Assembly: GCA_017475045.1 (NCBI GenBank)
Contig: JAFVGH010000053.1
Coordinates: 1 to 32,517 of the forward strand
From: Fibrobacter sp.
GTDB lineage: Bacteria > Fibrobacterota > Fibrobacteria > Fibrobacterales > Fibrobacteraceae
DNA: 32,517 bases
Reading direction: 5' to 3'
Under the pieces are notes generated by a model. That model was given only the letters and a program-made list of their open reading frames with translations, did no database searches and had not been told where the DNA came from. The position numbers and the translations under genes were made by a program. How positions within the stretch are numbered: position 1 is the stretch's first letter; every line of letters starts with the position of its first letter. Below, in pieces: positions 18,238-24,767 of this stretch.

Positions 18238-19896
18238 TTAAGCCTCCCCGCCTGCAGGATGATACGCTGCAAAGCGTCTAATGTCGTTCGCCCGTTTCCA
18301 AGCCTCTACACCATCAATGTAACCAGCCTCTACGCATTTCTGCAGGGAATCGTCCAAGGTAACTCCCTGATCACGCTGGCTGCTGATAGCGGCATTCAGC
18401 TGCGAGAGGTCGCCCTTGCGGATCATGCCGGCAATGGTCGGCGTTACGCGAACAGCTTCGGCAGCAAGGACCAGCCCCTGATTGTCCACCACGGGAACCA
18501 GGTGCTGTACAATAACGCCCTTCAGCTGGTCAGCCAAGGAGCTAGCCAAAGAGGAACGTCCGCTTTCGGGAACAGAAACCAGGAGTCTCGAAAGCAAGGC
18601 GTGAATATTGTTTCCGCGGGTCACGGCAAACACCAAGGCGCCAGAATTGGCCGCCTGCAAAAGCATATTCAGTTCATCCACGTTTTCCAGGTGATCAAAA
18701 CAGATAACGTCGGCACCATCACGCATGGCAAGGGTGATACCATCTAGTCCCGTACGGATATGGAGGCCAACCTCCTTTTGCACCAAGGCTCCGCCACCAC
18801 CCTGCAAAATACGTTCAATGGGGCGCTCAATGGTCTGGATGTAGCAGGGGCGGTTTGCCGCAATGGATTCGGCAAAGGCATTCACCGTAGTGGTACGTCC
18901 GCTGGCAGAAGGACCAGCCACAAGCACAAGCCCGCTATTCAATTCGGCAAACTGCGTACAGAAAGGAGGCAAGTTCAATGTATCAAGGCCCGCAGCTTCC
19001 GTGGGAATCACTCGAATAGAAATACTGGGCACCACACCGTTCCAGGTAACCGAAATACGAGCACGGCCAACACCAGCAAGAGCAATGGTCTTGCTAAAAT
19101 TCTTGCCTGCCACTACATTATAGCCATCCGCAAAACCATCCGAGGCTTCGGCCAGCAATTCAGAAATGCGGGTCTTGTCCACCACCTGCTCGGTAGCGGG
19201 GAAAAGCGCACCAGACTGACGCATGACCACCTGACGGTTGGAATAGAGGTAGATGTCCGTCGCGCCGTACTGACGTGCAAAGGCAATCATCTTCTTCAGA
19301 GACATTATCGGAAGAAGGTTCTGGGGGGCCTCCACCGCAGTGCCTTCACCCGAAGAAAGGGCGAAACGGCGAGGCAATTCCTGTTCGCCTTCTTCTGCAG
19401 AATCTTCGCCAGATTCTTCGGCGATGCCTATTGTAGAAATGCTTGTCGTTTCCAAACCGGAAACGGTCTCCACCACCATGTTGGACGAAGAAGACTCACC
19501 GTAAATGTTGTTGCCCTCAATCTGCAAGGCCGGCTCGTCGTTAACAGGTTCAGCCATAGCGGCAGGCTTAGGCTCCACATGAGCGGGAGCCGGCTTCGGT
19601 GCGGGCGCAGCTGCAGCAGCGACAGCGGGGGCAGGCTTGGGCGTGGCCGCCGGGGTTGCAGCCGCAGGAGCTGCAGGAGCAGCAGTAGCGTTAGCAGCGT
19701 TAGCGGCATGTTTTGCCTCCAGATTCTGCACAAAAGCAAGAACCTTCGCATACATGGCCTGCTGCAAAATTCCCGCCTTTACCAGGACCTGACCTATATC
19801 CATAGAGTCTGTAATTTCGCCCCAATGGGCCTTGACCTGATCCTCTGTAACCACCTTATTGTGGACAAGGACCTGTGCCATATACTGATTTCTCAT
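18238..19896 (-). CDS. PilT/GspE-like ATPase with N-terminal extension and Arg in Walker A (copy B)
   Basis: The protein has 552 residues. Residues 1-58 resemble the N-terminal domain of GspE/MshE-type ATPases (VLVHNKVVTEDQVKAHW...GQVLVKAGILQ). Residues about 62-118 are an Ala/Pro-rich linker, and 119-195 are acidic and variable. From about 198 comes a PilT-like part: MIAFARQYGATDIYLYSNRQVVMRQSG, then Walker A GPSASGRTTT in which the invariant Lys is Arg334, IERPIERIL in place of the Asp-box, CFDHLEN in place of Walker B, and AVTRGNN in place of the His-box. It may therefore bind nucleotide poorly and act as a structural or regulatory partner of copy A (inference). The start at 19896 is chosen because GGAGG lies eight bases upstream and its ATGA overlaps the permease stop, implying coupling. 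Confidence 0.87.
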   Translation of the reverse strand: MRNQYMAQVLVHNKVVTEDQVKAHWGEITDSMDIGQVLVKAGILQQAMYAKVLAFVQNLEAKHAANAANATAAPAAPAAATPAATPKPAPAVAAAAAPAPKPAPAHVEPKPAAMAEPVNDEPALQIEGNNIYGESSSSNMVVETVSGLETTSISTIGIAEESGEDSAEEGEQELPRRFALSSGEGTAVEAPQNLLPIMSLKKMIAFARQYGATDIYLYSNRQVVMRQSGALFPATEQVVDKTRISELLAEASDGFADGYNVVAGKNFSKTIALAGVGRARISVTWNGVVPSISIRVIPTEAAGLDTLNLPPFCTQFAELNSGLVLVAGPSASGRTTTVNAFAESIAANRPCYIQTIERPIERILQGGGGALVQKEVGLHIRTGLDGITLAMRDGADVICFDHLENVDELNMLLQAANSGALVFAVTRGNNIHALLSRLLVSVPESGRSSLASSLADQLKGVIVQHLVPVVDNQGLVLAAEAVRVTPTIAGMIRKGDLSQLNAAISSQRDQGVTLDDSLQKCVEAGYIDGVEAWKRANDIRRFAAYHPAGGEA

Positions 19897-20696
19897 AGGA
19901 AATCCCTCCGGCTGAACCACCAACTAGCGATGGCTAAAAATACTCCTACGTAACCGATTGCATAAACCGTATTCCAGAACAGGTACATATCGGGCAAAGC
20001 CAAGCCATGCACCACATAGCTAGTCACATTGTAACGGTATAGACCCGGGAACACCGCATGAATCACCACAGCCACCTTTTCAAGCAGGGCCGTAGAGGTA
20101 TCCCCCATCTCCCCCATGCGGCTTGCAAAGCGGATCTGTTCCAGAAGCTGGTTGCTCAGATGCCCAGCAAAGTAAACGCCCAAGGTGAACAAGGCACTCA
20201 AAATGGTGGAACTGAAACTGCTGAACAAGAGCGCTATGGCGATGACTACCGCCATCTCCCAGAAAATCAGGTAGATGGCCGTCAAAAGGCTTAACGTCGG
20301 GTCCGAACTCGTCAAGAAAAGGATCGTGTAGTAGATGAGAGTGAGCAAAGCCAGGTGAACCGCCACTACCGCCAAGAGTCCAAAGTACTTGCCCACAATG
20401 AAAGTGGCTCGGCTGATGGGCTTGGAAAGCAGGGTCAGCACCGTTCGACGCTGGATTTCCTTCTGTACCAGGCTAATGCCCACGAAGATGGAAATCAAAA
20501 GGCCGGACAGGCTCATCACCGAAAGGGTGGTAGACTTGATCACATAGGCCCGGTCGAACACGGACCATTCCCCAAGCACAATGCTGAACAGGGCAAGGCC
20601 AATAGCCAAAAGACCGATGTTATAGAGAATCTTGTCGCGAATAGATTCACGGAACGTATTGAGGGCAATAATGCCGATATGCTTAAGCGTCTGCAC
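19893..20696 (-). CDS. ABC-2 type transporter permease
   Basis: This 267-residue inner-membrane protein has about six hydrophobic helices (ILYNIGLLAIGLALFSIVL; LSGLLISIFVGISLV; FGLLAVVAVHLALLTLIYY; IYLIFWEMAVVIAIALLFSS; a fifth at ILSALFTLGVYFAG; a sixth at YAIGYVGVFLAIASWWF) and the cytoplasmic QKEIQRRTVLTLLSKPISRATFIVGKY stretch typical of ABC-2/NatB-NosY-like permeases. The GTG start at 20696 is preferred because GAGGAG lies seven bases upstream; the TTG at 20702 abuts it. The gene overlaps the ATPase gene by 14 bp and shares ATGA with the next gene. It pairs with the ATPase upstream as an exporter or membrane-remodelling ABC system; the substrate is unknown. Confidence 0.9.
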   Translation of the reverse strand: MQTLKHIGIIALNTFRESIRDKILYNIGLLAIGLALFSIVLGEWSVFDRAYVIKSTTLSVMSLSGLLISIFVGISLVQKEIQRRTVLTLLSKPISRATFIVGKYFGLLAVVAVHLALLTLIYYTILFLTSSDPTLSLLTAIYLIFWEMAVVIAIALLFSSFSSTILSALFTLGVYFAGHLSNQLLEQIRFASRMGEMGDTSTALLEKVAVVIHAVFPGLYRYNVTSYVVHGLALPDMYLFWNTVYAIGYVGVFLAIASWWFSRRDFL

Positions 20697-21594
20697 GGGC
20701 AATCTCCTCGGTCAAAATGTCTTCTAGACTAGGACGCTTATGGTCCATCTTCTCTACCGCAATGCCGTTATCCAGGCAGTAGCGGAGCAACCGGTCGCGG
20801 GCGGCATCGTCGGCACAAATCACCTCCTGGGGGTGGCCCGCCAAAGCAACACCCTCGGGCAGGTCCTTGGCAGGAACGGCAACCCGGGTCCGCACATGGT
20901 ATTCGATACCGCAGGAATCCGTAATCTCGTCCACCGTACCCTCACGGACGATACGGCCATCCACAATCATGGCCACGCGATGGCTGATGGATTCCACGTC
21001 ACTCAAAAGGTGGCTGGAATAGAAAATGGTCACGCCGTCCCGGTTCAATTCCAAAATGGCCTCTCGGACATCACGACGGCCCATGGGGTCAAGACCGCTC
21101 ATAGGTTCGTCCAAAATCAAAAGCTTGGGCTTACCCAAAATGGCCTGGGCGATTCCCACGCGCTGCATCATGCCCTTGGAGTACGAACGCAGGCGACGGT
21201 CAATCCAGTCCTTGTCTGCGTGAAGCAACTGCAGAGCCCAGGTAATACGCTCGTTCAGGAGTTTCCCTTCCAGGCCCACCAGCTTGCCGTAGAACTGCAA
21301 AAGTTCACGTCCGGTGAGATAGTCATAGAAATAGGGCTGCTCCGGAGAATATCCGATAAAACGACGGCTCTTCACATCGCGGGGGCTAATCCCGTTGACC
21401 AGGACCTTGCCGGAATCAAAGTTCAGAAGCCCTGTCAGCACCTTGATGGTGGTGGACTTGCCCGCCCCGTTAGGGCCAATAAAACCATAAATCTGACCCG
21501 GTTCCACATGAAGGCTTACATCCTTCAGTGCCAGTTTCGGCTTCATCAAAAAACCGCTCCTGTAGGTCTTGTGCAAATGCTCTATCTGGATCAT
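20683..21594 (-). CDS. ABC-2 type transporter ATP-binding protein
   Basis: This 303-residue cytoplasmic ATPase shows Walker A GPNGAGKST (about 40-48), Q-loop region YSPEQPYFYDYLTGRE, signature YSKGMMQR (about 138-145), Walker B LLILDEP (about 158-164), D-loop SGLDP and H-loop SSHLLSDVE. The C-terminal 80 residues form the extension usual in CcmA/NatA-like drug, sodium or polysaccharide exporters. It drives the permease encoded next. It lies 3 bp after the small membrane protein gene, so it is the second gene of the operon. Confidence 0.95.
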   Translation of the reverse strand: MIQIEHLHKTYRSGFLMKPKLALKDVSLHVEPGQIYGFIGPNGAGKSTTIKVLTGLLNFDSGKVLVNGISPRDVKSRRFIGYSPEQPYFYDYLTGRELLQFYGKLVGLEGKLLNERITWALQLLHADKDWIDRRLRSYSKGMMQRVGIAQAILGKPKLLILDEPMSGLDPMGRRDVREAILELNRDGVTIFYSSHLLSDVESISHRVAMIVDGRIVREGTVDEITDSCGIEYHVRTRVAVPAKDLPEGVALAGHPQEVICADDAARDRLLRYCLDNGIAVEKMDHKRPSLEDILTEEIARADA

Positions 21595-21597
21595 AAA

Positions 21598-21870
21598 TTA
21601 CTCTCGGTCGTCCTTCTTTCCAAAAATTCGACTTTCTGTCTCCTCTATCTCTCTGCGACGCTTATCGGCGCGAATCTTCTTGTTCACAAAGAAATAGATG
21701 GCGGCGCCCACAAGGTACACCGCAAGTCCCGAGTAAAAGAACGGGTTGATAGAGGTCCCTTCTAATCCCGGAAAAAGATTCAGCAAGACACTATGGCCAA
21801 ATAGGCTTAAAATCACCAATATAAAGCCCAAAGCACGGAGCACATAGGTCAAAACTATCAATTTGTTCAT
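21598..21870 (-). CDS. Small two-helix membrane protein, first gene of the operon
   Basis: The protein has 90 residues. Two hydrophobic segments (about 4-30, VLTYVLRALGFILVILSLFG, and 46-64, YSGLAVYLVGAAIYFFV) precede a very basic then acidic tail (KKIRADKRRREIEETESRIFGKKDDRE), which is probably cytoplasmic and helical. I recognise no family. ATG 21870 has GAGG six bases upstream. It heads a six-gene operon (membrane protein, ABC ATPase, permease, two PilT-like ATPases, patatin barrel) with gaps of 3 bp or less or overlaps. It may be an accessory subunit of the ABC transporter (inference). Confidence 0.8.
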   Translation of the reverse strand: MNKLIVLTYVLRALGFILVILSLFGHSVLLNLFPGLEGTSINPFFYSGLAVYLVGAAIYFFVNKKIRADKRRREIEETESRIFGKKDDRE

Positions 21871-21930
21871 TGATACCTCAAAATGATTCTTTCACTCTGG
21901 AAAAATACACATTTTAGGGAGTAGAAATGG

Positions 21931-21957
21931 AAAATTGCGGGGGATCCCCCCATTTTT
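21931..21957. terminator. Probable terminator hairpin
   Basis: GGGGGATCCCCC (21939-21950) is a perfect palindrome flanked by AAAATT on one side and ATTTTT on the other. It lies just past the minus-strand stop at 21962 and upstream of the gene at 21870, so it could terminate the former. The minus-strand U-tract is only moderate. Confidence 0.4.
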
Positions 21958-21961
21958 CGGC

Positions 21962-22342
21962 CTAAAATCGCCGTTTTTCGCAACAAAGCTCTTTGCCGCA
22001 CTCGTATTCGCAGACAAATCGATCCGCGCTCACCACCTCATAATCGGAACCTCCGTTGAACACGTTCAGCAGGCCGTATTCCTCGTGGAGCTTTTCCATA
22101 CGGACACGGGCGCCGAATTCTTGTGAAAGTCGGCAACAAAGGGCGCACAGATCCTTTTCCGAAAAATGCTCTGCTATGCGAGGATCCTGAGGTGCTACGA
22201 CATGAGTCGCGTCGTCGTTTTGAGTTCGTTCCTGGCAGCACGAAATTACAAACAAATTATCAGAAAACGAATATTCTTGAGAAAGAGTTGCATGCAGCGC
22301 ACCCATCCAAAGCTTTCCCGAAATGCTGTACTCGTGATCCAC
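21962..22342 (-). CDS. Hypothetical Cys-rich protein, possibly a truncated gene remnant
   Basis: The ORF is open for 126 codons from GTG 22342, immediately after an in-frame TAG; an internal ATG at 22306 is possible. The C-terminal two thirds (from about HVVAPQDPRIAEHF) has codon use and GC like the host genes, with CALCCRLSQEFG and CEYECGKELCC cysteine clusters that could bind metal. The N-terminal third is AT-rich like the adjacent Cas10-type island. A hairpin follows the stop. I recognise no family. It may be a chromosomal gene whose 5' end was replaced when the island inserted, or an intact small gene. The opposite-strand frame here reads poorly. Confidence 0.45.
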   Translation of the reverse strand: MDHEYSISGKLWMGALHATLSQEYSFSDNLFVISCCQERTQNDDATHVVAPQDPRIAEHFSEKDLCALCCRLSQEFGARVRMEKLHEEYGLLNVFNGGSDYEVVSADRFVCEYECGKELCCEKRRF

Positions 22343-22440
22343 CTACAAATCCATCCCAACCAAGGAGCCTTAAACCCGTTCAATATCGTAGCTCTCAATA
22401 TAAAAAATTATATTTACAGCAAAACAAGCTACATTATCAA

Positions 22441-23238
22441 ATGTTCTACAACCTGAGCAACCATCCTCATGTCAACTGGGGGAACGCGCAACTAGAGGCC
22501 GCTCACAAGTGGGGGGACATAGAGGACGTTCCTTTTCCAGAAGTCAACGCCCAGCTAGACGAGCAAGACATTCTCCGAGCCGCACAGGAATGTGTTAAAA
22601 AAATAAAGCTGTCCGCAGATGACGCCATTTTTGTCGCTGGCGAATATGGAGTAGCGTTTCCAATCATCGACGAACTGCTTAACCAAGGAAAAACAGTCTT
22701 AAGCACAGCCTCCGATGAAAAAACGACTTACCGTACTGCCGATAACGGAACTAGCGAAAGAATCATTCACTATAACTTTCTCAAATTCATCCCCTACCGT
22801 AGGTTCCAAGGACAGGTCTCACCCGTCAGCAAAAAGAAGAACATCGTCATAAACTGCAATGGGAATCGTCCCTTAGAAACTTGGGATAACTACGAGAAAG
22901 AAATTATATCAAAACTTGGAATCGTAAAAGATTTTCCAGTAGAAGACTTCTCTTTTCAGGATCTTGGCAAGCAGGACAAGATCATAGAAGGTCTCCTAAG
23001 AGATATTGATACCATGGCCCCCAATGCCATAATCCTTGGCGGGATTTTTTATCCCTTTTTCATAATGGCAGATGCACTCATCCAAAAGGGGTACGACATC
23101 TATGTCAAGGCGAGTAACCGGAATGTGACCGAATACCTTAATCCAGATGGATCTTCCACAAAAATTTCTGCATTTTCATTCAAAAAGCTGCGTAAGATTT
23201 TGAGATTCGATTCTCTAGGAGACAACGATGGAAAATGA
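22441..23238 (+). CDS. CARF/Rossmann-like NLSNHP-type protein, internally duplicated (type III CRISPR-associated-like)
   Basis: The protein has 265 residues. The start at ATG 22441 is chosen because it opens FYNLSNHPHVNW, a conserved beginning of a CRISPR-associated-like family as I recall it; the frame extends upstream to 22123, but that part reads as non-coding. Residues 1-121 contain NLSNHP...W..AQLEAA, DIEDVPFPEV, DDAIFVAGEYGVAFPIIDELLNQG and a closing SERIIHYNFLKFIPYRRF. Residues 134-252 repeat the same layout: NIVINCNGNRP, IVKDFPVEDF, PNAIILGGIFYPFFIMADALIQKG, STKISAFSFKKLRKI. This is a tandem duplication of a Rossmann-like unit. Such folds sense or cleave cyclic oligonucleotides made by Cas10 (family knowledge). 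The gene overlaps the Cas10-like gene by 11 bp. No Shine-Dalgarno is seen; TATAAA and TATATT lie in the 60 bp upstream. Confidence 0.8.
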   Translation: MFYNLSNHPHVNWGNAQLEAAHKWGDIEDVPFPEVNAQLDEQDILRAAQECVKKIKLSADDAIFVAGEYGVAFPIIDELLNQGKTVLSTASDEKTTYRTADNGTSERIIHYNFLKFIPYRRFQGQVSPVSKKKNIVINCNGNRPLETWDNYEKEIISKLGIVKDFPVEDFSFQDLGKQDKIIEGLLRDIDTMAPNAIILGGIFYPFFIMADALIQKGYDIYVKASNRNVTEYLNPDGSSTKISAFSFKKLRKILRFDSLGDNDGK

Positions 23239-24766
23239 ACTGCTAGACAAAGAAGTTCTGTGTCTTATTGACATAAGGCAAATACAGAAATATTTGTTTC
23301 ATACCAACGGCCCTATGGAATCTCTTGGTGCAAGTAAAGTCTTGAGCATAATTCTAGACGATGCATTAGAATACGCCGCAAAAAACATTGACTCCCCTTT
23401 AGATAAAAGCCAATTCGATTTATCCAGCAACGCCGAAGACAGGCAGATTCCATACTTTCATAATGAAAAAATTCTGATTCAGGCAATCGTCATTTCAGCA
23501 GGAAACGCCTTTATACTTTTTAGAACGGGTAGACTCTGCCAAAAAATCATTCGCAAAGTGTCTCGTTACTTTCTGGACAAAGCCCATATCCTTGAAATTT
23601 CCGCATGCGCTGTAGAAAGAACGGACTCTTTCCACAAAGATATTGATGCAATCTTTAACAAATTGGATTTAGTAAAGAACGAATTTGCGTCAGCCCACCC
23701 GTTCTTGCCCCCTGCCATTGTAAAGAAAGAAAAGTATACGGGAGAAGCTGTTTTTAAGATCCTTGAAAATGGCGAAGAGATTTCCAAAAGTTCTTTTATT
23801 CTCAGACAAAATGTAGCCCCCACAGACAACATTGTAGACATAAAAAAAATCTCCCCTGCCAAAGGCCCAGGAGGAAAGTCCTATGTGGCAATTATCCACA
23901 TGGACGGAAACAATATGGGTTCTACTATAGGGCAAGTGGTTCCCAAGGAAAAAAATTACGAAGAATGCATCATAATCAGACGAATGATTAACAGGAACAT
24001 AACTGAGGGTTATAACGATACTTTGAAAAATACCGTTGATTACATAAGAAAAAAATACTACCCTAAATTTTCCGACAAAGAATTTTTCCGTGAATTAGCC
24101 TTTTTTCACCAGGGCGGCGACGACATCAACCTGGCATGCAACCCTACAATTGCCATACCTTTTGTAGAACGATTTGTTCAGGAATTAAGAAACATCTGTC
24201 TTTGGAAAGATGACAAATCTGAAGTCCATTTTTCTCTATCGGCAGGAATCGCATTCGTTTACCCAGATTCCAATTTCTTTTCGGCGTTTAACATGGCAGA
24301 AGAATGCTGCTCCAATGCGAAAAAATTCGCCAAGAAACCCGAGAATTCCATAAACGGACTTAGCGGAACGTGGTTTGATTTCGAATTTCAAACAGATCAA
24401 AAAATTCAGCATCTGGACACAACACGAAAACGATATTTCCGAACTTTCGAAAACATCAACATACAATTACGCCCCTACACGCTAGACATCCAAAAGCAAG
24501 ACGACATCCGACATTTTGACCACGTGAAAAAGAAAATAAAGACCTTGCAAAAAATAAAGTTAGGTAAATTAAAAAAATATCTCCTAGAACGATCCTATTC
24601 TATAGGCATCATAGAATTCGAAAATTTCATTACAAAAATGGCACTGGACGGCATAAATCTCAAGGAGATGCTAGGGGATCCAATTATCATAGATTCCGAC
24701 AACGAAAGAATCGCCACATGGTACGATGCCTTTGTTCTAAACCATTTTATGAAGGAAGAACCATAA
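23228..24766 (+). CDS. Cas10/Cmr2-like nucleotide polymerase/cyclase with GGDD, no HD domain
   Basis: The protein has 512 residues, shorter than usual Cas10 (about 700-1000). It opens directly with a first palm-like domain (LCLIDIRQIQKYLF, GASKVLSIIL, degenerate AGNAFILF near 91-98). Residues 169-193 (KYTGEAV...SKSSF) match the treble-clef zinc region of Cas10 but lack its cysteines. The second palm has HMDGNNMG (Asp226) and FHQGGDDI (GGDD 296-299), then SLSAGIAF and NMAEECCSNAKKFAKK, with a helical C-terminal domain. The intact GGDD predicts synthesis of cyclic oligoadenylates or related nucleotides. There is no HD nuclease. AGGAGAC precedes the ATG; the gene overlaps its upstream neighbour and ends 1 bp before the RAMP gene. 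Cas10-like family is confident; the product and trigger are inferred. Confidence 0.85.
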   Translation: MENELLDKEVLCLIDIRQIQKYLFHTNGPMESLGASKVLSIILDDALEYAAKNIDSPLDKSQFDLSSNAEDRQIPYFHNEKILIQAIVISAGNAFILFRTGRLCQKIIRKVSRYFLDKAHILEISACAVERTDSFHKDIDAIFNKLDLVKNEFASAHPFLPPAIVKKEKYTGEAVFKILENGEEISKSSFILRQNVAPTDNIVDIKKISPAKGPGGKSYVAIIHMDGNNMGSTIGQVVPKEKNYEECIIIRRMINRNITEGYNDTLKNTVDYIRKKYYPKFSDKEFFRELAFFHQGGDDINLACNPTIAIPFVERFVQELRNICLWKDDKSEVHFSLSAGIAFVYPDSNFFSAFNMAEECCSNAKKFAKKPENSINGLSGTWFDFEFQTDQKIQHLDTTRKRYFRTFENINIQLRPYTLDIQKQDDIRHFDHVKKKIKTLQKIKLGKLKKYLLERSYSIGIIEFENFITKMALDGINLKEMLGDPIIIDSDNERIATWYDAFVLNHFMKEEP

Positions 24767-24767
24767 A

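Noticed and set aside
18760..19953. Plus-strand ORF (397 codons) over the PilT-like copy B gene
   Set aside because: Shadow frame; rich in Arg, Ser and Gly stretches opposite the Ala/Pro linker.
20697..20702. TTG start of the ABC permease at 20702
   Set aside because: The GAGGAG ribosome site abuts it; the GTG six bases later has a proper seven-base spacing.
22123..22440. Upstream in-frame extension of the CARF-like gene (to 22123)
   Set aside because: The extra residues are rich in Pro, Arg and Lys with no conserved pattern, overlap the opposite-strand ORF, and the family begins at FYNLSNHP.
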